Origin: Hyphomonas adhaerens MHS-3
GTDB lineage: Bacteria; Pseudomonadota; Alphaproteobacteria; Caulobacterales; Hyphomonadaceae
Assembly (NCBI RefSeq): GCF_000685235.1
Contig: NZ_ARYH01000002.1
Span: 124,001-188,000, forward strand
Direction: 5' to 3'
Length of the DNA stretch: 64,000 nt
A model generated the notes under the pieces. The model saw only the letters and a program-made list of their open reading frames with translations. It was not told where the DNA came from and ran no database searches. Shown here one piece after another: positions 48,192 through 57,273 of the stretch. Within the stretch, counting starts at the first letter, position 1. Each line of letters opens with the position of its first letter. The position numbers and the translations under genes were made by a program.

Positions 48192-49862
48192 CTATTCAGC
48201 GGGCTGAAGCGTCGCGCCGGCCGGTGCATCAACCGGGCGAGTGCCTTCAGCGGCAGCGCCGTGGCCGAGAGCCGTGCGGACGAGGTTGTAGGCCATGATC
48301 AGCGCACCCGTCAGGTACAGGCTGCCGCCCAAGGCGCGGATGATATAGCTGACGTGCTTGGCCTCGACAGTTTCGACGAAGCTGTACTCAAGGAAGCCAT
48401 ACTCATTGTAGGCGCGCCACATCAGACCTTCGAGGATCCCGGCGAAGTACATCGCGACGATGTAGAACAGGATGCCGATGGTCGCGAGCCAGAAGTGCCA
48501 CTCCACAAGCTTCAGCGAGTAGAGAGACGGACGCTTCCAGAGCCACTGCGTTGCACAGTAGAGCGCACCGAAGGAGATGAACCCGACCCAGCCCATTGAA
48601 CCGGAGTGCACGTGGGCAATACCCCATTCGGTGTAGTGGGACAGCGCGTTGACGGCCCGGACACTCATCAGCGGGCCTTCGAAGGTCGACATGCCGTAGA
48701 AGGCCAGTGCGACGACCATCATCCGGACAACCGGGTCAGTCCGCAGACGGTCCCAGGCACCTGACAGCGTCATCACACCGTTGATCATGCCGCCCCAGCT
48801 GGGCATCCACAGCATCACCGAGAAGGTCATGCCCAGCGTTTGCGCCCACTGCGGCAGAGCCGTGTAGTGCAGGTGGTGCGGACCAGCCCAGATGTAGATG
48901 AAGATCAGCGACCAGAAGTGAACGATAGACAGGCGGTAGGAATAAACCGGCCGCTGCACCCGCTTCGGAATGAAGTAGTACATGATGGCCAGAAAGCCCG
49001 TGGTCAGGAAGAAGCCCACGGCGTTGTGGCCATACCACCATTGCGTCAGAGCATCCTGAACCCCGCCGAACAGCTGGTAGCTCTTGGAGCCGGTCAGCGT
49101 GACGGGCAGCGTGAGATTGTTCACGATGTGCAGCATGGCGATGGTTACGATGAAGGAAAGGTAGAACCAGTTCGCCACATAAATGTGGGGTTCTTTTCGT
49201 TTCCAGATCGTCCCCAGGAAAACCAGCAGATAAGCGACCCAGACAATGGTCAGCCAGAGGTCTGCATACCATTCCGGTTCCGCGTATTCCTTGGACTGGG
49301 TAACCCCCATCAAATAGCCGGTCCCGGCGATAGCGATGAAGAGGTTGTACCCCCAGAATACGAACCAGGGCCACATGCCACCGGCCAGACGTGTCCGGCA
49401 AGTACGCTGAACGACGTAGAAACTCGTCGCGATCAGAACGTTGCCGCCGAACGCAAAAATCACCGCTGACGTATGCAGCGGGCGTAGGCGTCCGAAGTTC
49501 GTCCAGCCAAGCTGTTCGAAATAGAAGATATTCGGGAAGGCCAGCTGGAGGGCGATAATCAGCCCGACCAGGAACCCGGCAATGCCCCAGATCATTGAAG
49601 CCGTGACGCCGAATTTGACGATCGTGTCTTCATAGACTGTTTGATCGAATGGATCCCGGTCACCCAGGCTACCTGCCCAGAGTGCAAGTGCCAGAAGGCC
49701 GACCACGGCGAGGCCGAGGAATAGCCAGGCATGCGCCCCCATAAGCGGATCGGCAGCATGGCTAGCGATCAGCAACGCCAGTATGGCGAAAATGCTGGTA
49801 AATGCCGCGACACTGCCAATGCTGGCGAATGCCGAAGACTGTCTTGTTTGTAACGTGCTCAC
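48192..49862 (-). CDS. ccoN: cbb3-type cytochrome c oxidase subunit I (CcoN/FixN)
   Basis: Catalytic haem-copper subunit of the high-affinity oxidase. 556 residues, about 12-14 membrane helices. Histidine ligands are visible in [15 protein letters not shown] (low-spin haem), [16 protein letters not shown] (copper and the C-type cross-linked Tyr region), [12 protein letters not shown] (copper ligands) and [12 protein letters not shown]. The start is GTG with AGGGG upstream. First gene of ccoNOQP-GHIS, divergent from the fixLJ side; I saw no clear FNR/FixK box in front. Confidence 0.97.
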   Translation of the reverse strand: MSTLQTRQSSAFASIGSVAAFTSIFAILALLIASHAADPLMGAHAWLFLGLAVVGLLALALWAGSLGDRDPFDQTVYEDTIVKFGVTASMIWGIAGFLVGLIIALQLAFPNIFYFEQLGWTNFGRLRPLHTSAVIFAFGGNVLIATSFYVVQRTCRTRLAGGMWPWFVFWGYNLFIAIAGTGYLMGVTQSKEYAEPEWYADLWLTIVWVAYLLVFLGTIWKRKEPHIYVANWFYLSFIVTIAMLHIVNNLTLPVTLTGSKSYQLFGGVQDALTQWWYGHNAVGFFLTTGFLAIMYYFIPKRVQRPVYSYRLSIVHFWSLIFIYIWAGPHHLHYTALPQWAQTLGMTFSVMLWMPSWGGMINGVMTLSGAWDRLRTDPVVRMMVVALAFYGMSTFEGPLMSVRAVNALSHYTEWGIAHVHSGSMGWVGFISFGALYCATQWLWKRPSLYSLKLVEWHFWLATIGILFYIVAMYFAGILEGLMWRAYNEYGFLEYSFVETVEAKHVSYIIRALGGSLYLTGALIMAYNLVRTALGHGAAAEGTRPVDAPAGATLQPAE

Positions 49863-50011
49863 GTTATTGACCCCCTGCGAGTCGTTGGAATTCTGGCGCC
49901 TTGATGCCGGTGTCGACTTCGAACCGGTATACGGTAAAATACGGATGGGCTTCGCTGTCGCATCCGACTAGTTCACAAACCGTATTGAAACATACTTGAA
50001 GGAGCAAACAG

Positions 50012-50278
50012 ATGGCAAAATGGCTAATGGCGGGAGCAGCTCTTCTCGTGGCCGGCTTGTTGAAGATCTGGCAGCACACCAATGCTCCTCTCACTTTGCA
50101 GGACTATCTGGCATTCCGGTGCGGCTCGGGGACAGAGGCCCATGGAGATTCGTTCCTGACCTTTGCGGGCCATTGTTGGGGCTGCCCTGTCGCCGCCGCT
50201 GGTGCGACAATGATCGTATATGCTGCTGTCATGATCATGGTATCGTCTCGTCATGCTGCACTGCCGGTTCGCCGGTAA
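50012..50278 (+). CDS. Small membrane protein with a HCWGCP motif, unknown function
   Basis: 88 residues, not recognised. Two membrane helices (about 5-19 and 57-79) flank a polar loop containing Cys37 and the motif GHCWGCP (Cys55 and Cys58), which suggests a metal-, haem- or disulfide-related role. GAAGGA lies 6-7 bases before the ATG, and coding is plausible. It sits between ccoN (divergent) and fixL (55 bases downstream, same strand), so it is probably co-transcribed with fixLJ. Confidence 0.65.
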   Translation: MAKWLMAGAALLVAGLLKIWQHTNAPLTLQDYLAFRCGSGTEAHGDSFLTFAGHCWGCPVAAAGATMIVYAAVMIMVSSRHAALPVRR

Positions 50279-50333
50279 ACAAGACTGGCGCCGTGTCAGG
50301 CGTATTCTGCAGCGGTATTGAGGACGTGGAAAT

Positions 50334-51485
50334 TTGAGCGATCTCACCGGCGACGCAGTATCGACTGATCTGGAGGTGCTTCAGCTCCATCTGAGATCCA
50401 TCCTGGCATCTGTGCCGGATGGCATGATCGTCATCGACGAAAACGGGAAGATTTTGGCGTTCTCCAGCGCCGCTGAAAAACTCTTTTCTTACAAGGCAGA
50501 AGAGGTCATTGGTGGAGATGTCAGCCTGTTGATGGGTGGGCATGATGAGGTCAATCACCAGACATACGTCAACAACTACCTGGAGACCGGGAAACGCCAC
50601 ATTATTGGCGTCGGCCGTGTCGTTTCGGCAAAACGATCAGATGGCACGATCTTTCCGGTCGACCTGAAAATCGGTGAAGCCAAGGTCGGCGACCACTACC
50701 TGTTTACCGCGTTCGTTCGAGACCTGTCAGAGCAGCGGCGCAACGAATTGCGCATGCAGGAAATGCAGGCCGAGCTGGTCCATTTCTCACGCATGAGCGC
50801 GGTCGGCACGATGGCGTCGGCGCTCGCCCACGAGCTGAACCAGCCGCTGACAGCTGTGGCCAATTACCTTGAAGCCGCACGGGACTTGCTGGAATCCGAT
50901 TCGGAGGATGCGAAAGAAATCCTCCACGAAGCTTTGGACGAAGCCTCACGACAGGCTGTCCGAGCTGGTGAAATCGTCCGGAAATTGCGCGGATATGTAT
51001 CGCGCGGAGAGATCGACGCACGGTCGGTCGAGCTTGCGCCACTGCTGATTGATTCGATCGCGCTCGCCCGGATTTCCGGAGATATGGCGGATATTCCGAT
51101 CGACAAGGATATTGCTCCAGATCTGGGCGCCGTACTGGCAGACCCAATTCAGGTTCAACAGGTTGCCATAAACCTGCTGCGCAACGCAGCTGAGGCGCTA
51201 AACAACGTATCCGCCCCACGCATGCGCGTCGTCGCCAGGAAAGGCCCGGAATCGTTTGTAACTGTCGAGGTTTGCGACAATGGTCCGGGGATGTCCGAAG
51301 AGGTTCGCAAAACGCTGTTCAAACCGTTCATGACCTCGAAATCACAGGGCATGGGACTTGGCTTGTCCATTTGTCAGACAATTGTCGAGGCCCATGGCGG
51401 CAAGATCGAAGCAATTCCAGCAGACACTGGCGGGACGTGTTTTCGGTTCACACTGAGGCGTGATACGGCTAGTGCATCGTCATGA
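50334..51485 (+). CDS. fixL: Oxygen-sensing histidine kinase FixL (soluble haem-PAS form)
   Basis: 383 residues: PAS domain (about 15-130), H-box SALAHELNQPLTA with His166, and ATPase domain with N, G1 (DNGPGM) and G2 (GMGLGLSI) boxes. Compared with Bradyrhizobium FixL, the haem ligand His200 is His75, Tyr203 is Tyr78, His214 is His89 and the oxygen-switch Arg220 is Arg95, with exact spacing; Arg206 is replaced by Asn81. There are no membrane helices, unlike the rhizobial membrane-bound forms. The start is TTG. It overlaps fixJ by 4 bases. Confidence 0.92.
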   Translation: MSDLTGDAVSTDLEVLQLHLRSILASVPDGMIVIDENGKILAFSSAAEKLFSYKAEEVIGGDVSLLMGGHDEVNHQTYVNNYLETGKRHIIGVGRVVSAKRSDGTIFPVDLKIGEAKVGDHYLFTAFVRDLSEQRRNELRMQEMQAELVHFSRMSAVGTMASALAHELNQPLTAVANYLEAARDLLESDSEDAKEILHEALDEASRQAVRAGEIVRKLRGYVSRGEIDARSVELAPLLIDSIALARISGDMADIPIDKDIAPDLGAVLADPIQVQQVAINLLRNAAEALNNVSAPRMRVVARKGPESFVTVEVCDNGPGMSEEVRKTLFKPFMTSKSQGMGLGLSICQTIVEAHGGKIEAIPADTGGTCFRFTLRRDTASASS

Positions 51486-52114
51486 GTGAACAAAAACTGA
51501 TCCACCTTGTCGATGACGACGATGCTGTACGGCATTCGGCCAGCTTTATGCTGCGCCATGCTGGTTTCGCCGTGAAAACCTACACCGATGGCGTGGCCTT
51601 CCTTGAAGTTGTTGAGGACGCCGCTGCTGGCTGCATTCTGCTGGATGTACAGATGCCCAGAATGGACGGGTTGGAAGTGCAGGAGCAACTGAACGCCCGG
51701 GGCGTTGCGATGCCGGTCATCGTTCTCACGGGGCATGGCGATGTGAATGTGGCGGTTAAGGCCATGAAGGCTGGTGCTGTCGATTTTGTCGAAAAACCAT
51801 ATGAAAAACAAACGCTTGTGGAGGCCCTCAATCGCGCCTTCCAGCGTTTGGAGGAGCGCTCCCAACGTGACCTCCTGGTCGATGAAGCCCGGGGGAAAAT
51901 CGAGCATCTGACGCCGCGCGAGCGAGAAGTACTGGAAGGCCTGGTGGACGGACACACGAACAAATCGATCGCCGATTCCCTCGATATCTCGCCGAGAACG
52001 GTCGAAATCCACAGGGCAAACCTGATGGAAAAGCTGGGTGCGACAAGTCTTTCTGGTGTGCTCAGGATCGCATTTGCGGCCGGCGTCGGATTCGGCGGCA
52101 AAGTTACGGACTAG
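51482..52114 (+). CDS. fixJ: Response regulator FixJ
   Basis: 210 residues: receiver with acidic pair Asp11/12, phosphoacceptor Asp55 (LLDVQMP), Thr83 and Lys105, then a LuxR-type helix-turn-helix with LTPREREVLEGLVDGHTNKSIADSL (ends quoted: LTPRE and ADSL). Coupled to fixL by ATGA. In rhizobia FixJ activates fixK, which drives the cbb3 genes; fixK is not in this window. Confidence 0.95.
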   Translation: MSEQKLIHLVDDDDAVRHSASFMLRHAGFAVKTYTDGVAFLEVVEDAAAGCILLDVQMPRMDGLEVQEQLNARGVAMPVIVLTGHGDVNVAVKAMKAGAVDFVEKPYEKQTLVEALNRAFQRLEERSQRDLLVDEARGKIEHLTPREREVLEGLVDGHTNKSIADSLDISPRTVEIHRANLMEKLGATSLSGVLRIAFAAGVGFGGKVTD

Positions 52115-52180
52115 TACTTAAAGACAGCACACAGGCCATCCGCCAACATGCAGGCTCGATATTCCTGTTGTTGGGTGGCC

Positions 52181-52606
52181 ATGTCGAACGCTTTGCTGAA
52201 CAGACCAAAAAATGTTGCCGTCATTGATGACAGCGAAGCCGTGCGCCGCTCATTGGGTGTTCTGCTGACAGCGCGCGGATATGCTGCGATGGGTTTCGCC
52301 GGCGGCGTGGAGTTCCTCGCGTCTCCGCTCCGCTCTTCGTTCGACTTTCTCCTGATTGATTACAAGATGGAAGAAATGTCCGGCGTAGAGGTGCTCCGCG
52401 CATTGCGAGGGGAGGGCGTTGAAACACCGGCCGCAATGGTGTCAGGCTGGGAAACTTCCGGTCTTGAGCGGTTGGCGCTCGAGTCGGGTTTCACCGCGTT
52501 CATCCGCAAGCCAATGCTGGATCATATTCTCTTCTCGCTCATTGGGCCGCCCGATGGCGGGGAAGGGGCGCCCAGTCGGGACCCGAAAGCCAAAGGCGCA
52601 GCTTAA
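52181..52606 (+). CDS. Stand-alone receiver-domain response regulator
   Basis: 141 residues from ATG 52181 (GGGTGG upstream); an ATG at 52148 would add 11. One receiver domain only, with all key positions: Asp16/17, phosphoacceptor Asp60 (LLIDYKME), a Ser in MVSGWE and the Lys in IRKP. The last 20 residues are Gly/Lys-rich and unstructured. Immediately downstream of fixJ, so it could compete for phosphate from FixL or act as a phosphate sink; this is inference. Confidence 0.8.
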   Translation: MSNALLNRPKNVAVIDDSEAVRRSLGVLLTARGYAAMGFAGGVEFLASPLRSSFDFLLIDYKMEEMSGVEVLRALRGEGVETPAAMVSGWETSGLERLALESGFTAFIRKPMLDHILFSLIGPPDGGEGAPSRDPKAKGAA

Positions 52607-52823
52607 CAATTCCTTTCAAAGCGCAGCATTGGCGTCGCCAGGCAGGCCTGGCCGATCATTGTCGTCACCCAATCAGGTTGAGACTGGTGGGTTAAACACA
52701 CCGCGACCGCTGGCACGGCGCAATATCTGAATTTACGTAAGTCACTGAAATACCGGACAATTCATATCCCCAAGTCGCATAATCATCATTATGGGAAATA
52801 ATGATGATACGGAGATGGCTGGT
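52607..52823. other. Convergent intergenic region
   Basis: 217 bases between the 3' ends of the receiver gene and the MBL hydrolase gene. It becomes AT-rich toward the right and contains the perfect inverted repeat listed separately. No ORF with a plausible start was seen. Confidence 0.5.
52782..52808. repeat. Perfect 11-base inverted repeat
   Basis: ATCATCATTAT - GGGAA - ATAATGATGAT. It lies 16 bases from the 3' end of the minus-strand MBL gene and 175 from the receiver gene. The arms are AT-only to a degree unusual for this window. It may be a bidirectional transcription stop, although no T-run follows, or a protein-binding site. Confidence 0.8.
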
Positions 52824-53627
52824 TTATCTGACCTCCAGCACCATCCCATCAAAGCCAGGTTCAACATTGGCTGGCAGCTCCCTTTTCAGGTTCGCGTAGT
52901 CCAGATCCACATGCATGTTGGTCAGCACGGCTTTGTTGGGTTTCAATTCCGAAATCCAATCCAGCGCTTTGGAAACGCTGGCGTGCGTCGGGTGGTCTGT
53001 ATAGCGCAGAGCATCAATCACCAGTGTATCCAGCCCCTGCATCAATGCCTTCGACGATGCGGGAAGGTCGCTCACATCATTGCAGTAGGCAAAATCGCCA
53101 ATTCTGAACCCGAGACACCGGATGCGACCGTGCTCCATGTCGATTGGAAGCATCTCCACTGTGCCGCCAGCGCCTGGTATCCGGAATGGGACTGCAGGCA
53201 CAATATCTGGCTGAACGTCGAGGATGGGCGGATATCCGCCTTTTCCCTCGAAACAGTAATCAAAACGCCGGGTGAGTATTTCGCGTGTTGCAGCATTCAT
53301 ATAGGTCGGCAGGGCCGCCCGGCGCCTAATCACCAGCGGGCGTATATCGTCGATGCCATGAACCTGGTCTGCGTGCTCATGCGTGTAGACCAACGCATCG
53401 AGATCGGTCACTTCCGCGTCCAGAAGCTGTTCTCTCAGGTCCGGTGACGTATCGATCAAGACGGATGTCAGGCCGCCGGAACCGTTTTCTTTCTCGATCA
53501 AAACGCAACACCGTCGTCTGCGGTTTTTGGGCTCATTCGGATCGCAAGCGCCCCAGTCGCCTCCGACGCGCGGCACCCCGCCAGACGACCCGGTGCCAAG
53601 CAGCGTACAGCGCACACCCGCACTCAT
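52824..53627 (-). CDS. MBL-fold metallohydrolase, PhnP-like
   Basis: 267 residues of the metallo-beta-lactamase superfamily. LGTGSSGGVPRVGG at the N-terminus and the metal motif YTHEHADQVHGIDDIRP (HxHxDQ, with Gln where HxHxDH has its last His), then DMEHG and a distal ALRYTDHPTHAS. Closest in type to PhnP cyclic phosphodiesterases. Overlaps tatD by 4 bases; last gene of the dac-tmk-holB-tatD-MBL operon. Substrate unknown. Confidence 0.87.
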   Translation of the reverse strand: MSAGVRCTLLGTGSSGGVPRVGGDWGACDPNEPKNRRRRCCVLIEKENGSGGLTSVLIDTSPDLREQLLDAEVTDLDALVYTHEHADQVHGIDDIRPLVIRRRAALPTYMNAATREILTRRFDYCFEGKGGYPPILDVQPDIVPAVPFRIPGAGGTVEMLPIDMEHGRIRCLGFRIGDFAYCNDVSDLPASSKALMQGLDTLVIDALRYTDHPTHASVSKALDWISELKPNKAVLTNMHVDLDYANLKRELPANVEPGFDGMVLEVR

Positions 53628-54400
53628 GATCCGGTGACCTTGCTGAACAGACGCATGGCGTTTTCGTCAGTGATCCGTTTCACCTCGTCAGTGGGCAGAC
53701 CCTTCAGGTTTGCCAGCGCGTCTGCGACGTATTGAAGATAAGCTGGCTCATTCCGCCTTCCACGCACTGGGACCGGCGCCAGGTAAGGACAATCAGTCTC
53801 CAGTATGATCCGATCCATGGGGACATCAGCGATGACCGAGCGCACCTCGCTTGCGCTCTTGAAAGACAGTATTCCTGATACAGAGACATAGGCGCCCAAT
53901 GCCAACGCACGCTGTGCGAGCTCCGCGCCTCCTGTGTAGCAATGCAACAAAGGCAAGAACGCGCCTTTTTGGTACTCTTCTTCCAGAATATCCGCCATCA
54001 GATCGTCGGCTTCACGCGTGTGAAGTATCACTGGCAAACCGGTTTCACGGGCAACGTGAATGTGTTTTCGAAGGCTCGCCACCTGGTCTTCTTCAGTGCT
54101 GTAACCATAGTGAAAATCGAGCCCGGTCTCTCCAATTGCTATGACCTTGTCATTGGATGCCGCCTCGATCAGCGCCTTTGCTGTTAGATCCACAAAGTCC
54201 TTGGCATGATGTGGATGCACGCCTGCTGAACACCAGATATCGTCATTTGATTCTGCTATGGAGAGCACTTCCTCGAAATTATCGAACCGGTCGCAGATCG
54301 CCAAAAAACGGCGAACGCCAGCCTCTCTCGCGCGATCCAAAACGTCTTCCAGATCATCCGCAAATGGCTCGCCGTGCAAATTGACGTGTGTATCAAACAT
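53624..54400 (-). CDS. tatD: TatD family metal-dependent hydrolase
   Basis: 258 residues, TIM-barrel deoxyribonuclease/amidohydrolase. Starts MFDTHVNLHG (the VNL form also seen in Escherichia coli TatD), then AGVHPHHAKDF, IGETGLDFHYG, LHTREADD, LHCYTGG and ETDCPYLAPVPVRGRRNEP. Ten bases downstream of holB; in many alphaproteobacteria metG lies between these two genes, but not here. Confidence 0.93.
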   Translation of the reverse strand: MFDTHVNLHGEPFADDLEDVLDRAREAGVRRFLAICDRFDNFEEVLSIAESNDDIWCSAGVHPHHAKDFVDLTAKALIEAASNDKVIAIGETGLDFHYGYSTEEDQVASLRKHIHVARETGLPVILHTREADDLMADILEEEYQKGAFLPLLHCYTGGAELAQRALALGAYVSVSGILSFKSASEVRSVIADVPMDRIILETDCPYLAPVPVRGRRNEPAYLQYVADALANLKGLPTDEVKRITDENAMRLFSKVTGS

Positions 54401-54410
54401 TTGAAGTGCT

Positions 54411-55346
54411 CTAGGTGCGGCCGGGTGCCGACAAAAGGCCTGAGATCATCTTTGCGGCCGCCTGCTCCGGATCCATATTCAATTCGTCCGTCTCCCCCAC
54501 AAGTTTGACTGTGCTGAGCCAGGTGCGGGATTGTTGCGGCGCCTCGATCGCAGACTCGGCGAGTTTGGACAAGACTTCGTCGCGGAACGCAGCGAATGCT
54601 TCCGCATCGGCTCCTGCTGCCTGTATGGCGCGCGTCACCACAGCGTCATTCGGACGTGGCATAGACTTCATAAGGGTGCCAGCAGCATTCGTGGCGATAC
54701 GGCAGGTTTCTGAAGAACGCTCGACGGCGAGCCCGGGGCGTCCGTGGCCGATTTCCGACGGATCGCCACTAAAGCCCTCCAGTCGGAGCACCGCCGCCAT
54801 ATCGTCATGCCCCAGTGGATGAAGGCGCAGTGTTCGGCATCGCGAACGGATCGTCGGCAACACAGGCCGCGACCCGTGATTGATCAGAAACATAATGGCG
54901 GCATTCGGCGGCTCTTCCAGTGTCTTGAGGATCGCATTCGATGAGTTCCGGTTCAGTTCATCGAGTGAATCAACAATGCCGACACGCCAGCCACCAAGGG
55001 CCGGACGGTAGGTGAAAAACTCATTGAAGGTTCGGATCTGTTCGATCGATATATCCTGCTTCAGTTTTCCTTTGTCATTGAGCTCACGAGTCAGAACGCG
55101 AAGATCGGGATGCCCGCTTGAAAGGCACCGTGACATGACCGGATCGTCCGATGGTGCATCAAAGGGTGCCTTGTCTGGTCCGCGCGCACCGAGAAGCCAG
55201 GCCGCGCATCGCAGGGCGAACCGCGCCTTGCCAATGCCCGATGGCCCTTCGATCATCCAGGCGTGATGCATTCGTCCGCTCGCCGCTGCGGATTCGAACG
55301 CTCTTTCCGCTTCCGTATGACCGATGAGAGGCAAGGCAGCCGTCAT
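54411..55346 (-). CDS. holB: DNA polymerase III delta prime subunit
   Basis: Clamp-loader subunit, 311 residues. P-loop region EGPSGIGKARFALRCAAWL, then the conserved GIVDSLDELNRNSSNAILKTLEEPP (sensor/SRC-like context; ends quoted) and SRCRTLRLHPL. Overlaps tmk by 4 bases; the tmk-holB pairing is widespread. Confidence 0.93.
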   Translation of the reverse strand: MTAALPLIGHTEAERAFESAAASGRMHHAWMIEGPSGIGKARFALRCAAWLLGARGPDKAPFDAPSDDPVMSRCLSSGHPDLRVLTRELNDKGKLKQDISIEQIRTFNEFFTYRPALGGWRVGIVDSLDELNRNSSNAILKTLEEPPNAAIMFLINHGSRPVLPTIRSRCRTLRLHPLGHDDMAAVLRLEGFSGDPSEIGHGRPGLAVERSSETCRIATNAAGTLMKSMPRPNDAVVTRAIQAAGADAEAFAAFRDEVLSKLAESAIEAPQQSRTWLSTVKLVGETDELNMDPEQAAAKMISGLLSAPGRT

Positions 55347-55996
55347 GACGACAAACTCTGCCTCAACTCGAAAAGCCGGCTTTCGACTTCATGCCATGCG
55401 TTTTGTGCAACCTCGTCGGCTTCCCTGGATGCGTCCAGCAGCACGCAGCGCTCAGGTTCGCTCCTGGCAACATCTATAAAGGCCTGGCGGACATCTTCAT
55501 GGAAGGCTTTATCACGCAGCTCGAACGTGTCTGCATGACCGCCACGCTCAGCCCGCCGGAGCGCAGCTTTTTCAACAGGTGCATCCAGAACGAGTGTGAG
55601 ATCGGGACGCGTTTCACCGAGCACAGAGCTTTCCAGCATCTTGAGGACCTCGACACCAACGCCGTTCTGAACACTCTGATAAACGCGCGTGGAATCCGCG
55701 AACCGGTCACACAGAACCCAGCTGCCTGCCGCCAGTGCCGGTCGGATCTTTTTTTCCAGATGGTCCGTGCGCGCCGCATTCATAAGAAGCGCTTCGGCCA
55801 TGGACGACCAGACCTGGCCTTCCGGCGGGTGCAAAACAAGATTTCGGATCGTCTCGGCCAGTTCGGTGCCGCCCGGCTCCCTTGTGACCATGACGGTTCG
55901 ACCCACCATTTGCAGTCTTTCACGCAGTGCTTCAAGCAAGGTGGACTTGCCGGTGCCTTCACCGCCTTCAAGCGTTATGAAGCGTCCGCGGTTCAC
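55343..55996 (-). CDS. tmk: Thymidylate kinase
   Basis: 217 residues. P-loop LEGGEGTGKSTLLEAL, TREPGGTELAE, and LCDRFADSTRVYQ (DR-x-x-D/S lid region). Phosphorylates dTMP to dTDP. Overlaps both neighbours by 4 bases (ATGA). Confidence 0.97.
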   Translation of the reverse strand: MNRGRFITLEGGEGTGKSTLLEALRERLQMVGRTVMVTREPGGTELAETIRNLVLHPPEGQVWSSMAEALLMNAARTDHLEKKIRPALAAGSWVLCDRFADSTRVYQSVQNGVGVEVLKMLESSVLGETRPDLTLVLDAPVEKAALRRAERGGHADTFELRDKAFHEDVRQAFIDVARSEPERCVLLDASREADEVAQNAWHEVESRLFELRQSLSS

Positions 55997-57162
55997 GACT
56001 GGCTTTCGCTGCCTCCGAGCATATGGCTTAGCCCCTCGATTGCGCGACCAAAGAAGCCCAGTTTGGCGACATCTGCGTCGGCCAGAATCGGGGCCTCCAT
56101 CGGCTTTTGTCCCGCTATCGTGATAATCAGCTTACCGAGTTCGTCACCCTTGCTGACAGGGGCTTCTATTGGGCCGGGCAGGACAATTTCGGCTTTGGCT
56201 TTTTCCATGCTGGCTTTGTAGCCGGCGATTTGAAGATCGCTCGACAATTTGACGGGCACCTTCTGGGTTTCTCCAAGCCAGACCGGCACATCGGGCAGAT
56301 CGACAGAATCCGGCGTCAGGGTCTTCAGGTCAAAACTGTTGAATGCGATCCGCATCAGGCGCTCACCTTCGGCGGCCCGCGCGGCCATGGAAGGCAGTCC
56401 ATTGATGACAATCGTCCTGCGGATCCCGTCTCTGACGGCCGAACCGGTCAGACCATAGCCTGAGACTTCAAGATGGCCGGTTTTTACCCCGTCTGCGCCG
56501 GAGATTTCCAGAAGCGGATTGCGGTTGGCCTGGGTAAAATCCCGCCACGTATAGGAGGGCAAGGAGTACCAAGAATAGTATTCCGGATAATTGTCGATTG
56601 TCAGTTTCGCGAGCTTCGCGAGATCCTCGGCAGAAATGACGTGCCCGACGGCTTCAAGGCCTGTGGCATTCAGGAAGTTCGCCGAATTAAGCCCCAATTC
56701 GTGGGCAAGGTTGGTCATCCGGCGCGCGAATGCTTCTTCAGACCCGGAGATGTTTTCGGCCAGCGCAATGCACGCATCATTGCCGGACATGATGATGACG
56801 CCATGAAGCAGTTCTTCGACGGTCGGCGTATCACCGGGCGCAAGGCCCATAGTCGACGTTCCAGATGGGAAACCGCCTTTGCGCCAGGCATTTTCGCTGA
56901 CGGTGAATTTGTCGCTCATCGAAAGTTCGCCGCGCCGGACCATTTCGAACACCGTGTAGGCGGTCATCATCTTGGTCATGGAAGCAGGGACCATCGGTTC
57001 TTCGCCAGCCTTGGCAAAGAGGATCGCGCCAGTTTCATGATCCATGATCACGGCGTGGGTCGCCGGCGTATCCAGGATCTGGGCATTTGCGAAACCTGTA
57101 ATGCCTGCAATGGCAAAAGCCGCTGCAGCGACTGTATTCCGGGCGATCTGCGGCAAGTTCAT
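55993..57162 (-). CDS. D-alanyl-D-alanine carboxypeptidase (PBP5/6 type)
   Basis: Periplasmic peptidoglycan-trimming enzyme, 389 residues. Signal peptide ends near residue 27 (ANA). SxxK motif PASMTK with Ser61/Lys64, SGN at 126-128, and KTG in DGVKTGHLEVSG, followed by the PBP5-C beta domain and an amphipathic C-terminal helix (FFGRAIEGLSHML) for membrane binding. ATG 57162 has GGAGG upstream. First gene of the operon. Confidence 0.95.
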   Translation of the reverse strand: MNLPQIARNTVAAAAFAIAGITGFANAQILDTPATHAVIMDHETGAILFAKAGEEPMVPASMTKMMTAYTVFEMVRRGELSMSDKFTVSENAWRKGGFPSGTSTMGLAPGDTPTVEELLHGVIIMSGNDACIALAENISGSEEAFARRMTNLAHELGLNSANFLNATGLEAVGHVISAEDLAKLAKLTIDNYPEYYSWYSLPSYTWRDFTQANRNPLLEISGADGVKTGHLEVSGYGLTGSAVRDGIRRTIVINGLPSMAARAAEGERLMRIAFNSFDLKTLTPDSVDLPDVPVWLGETQKVPVKLSSDLQIAGYKASMEKAKAEIVLPGPIEAPVSKGDELGKLIITIAGQKPMEAPILADADVAKLGFFGRAIEGLSHMLGGSESQS

Positions 57163-57273
57163 GGAAGAGGCCTCCAACGTTCTGTTCGGAAGCCGGAATC
57201 AAATCCGGCCCCAATTCCGTTTAAACAGGAAAAAGGGCCGGTTTGTGGTCTGGGTCAATGGTGGGGCGTGTGG

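Noticed and set aside
49863..50011. Possible FNR/FixK box (TTGAT-N4-ATCAA) in front of ccoN
   Set aside because: Only an isolated TTGAT half-site was found; the matching half is absent at the right distance on either strand.
53624..54400. Loss of a TatD metal ligand (HVN instead of HxH at the N-terminus)
   Set aside because: The VNL form is also present in Escherichia coli TatD, so it is normal for true TatD proteins.
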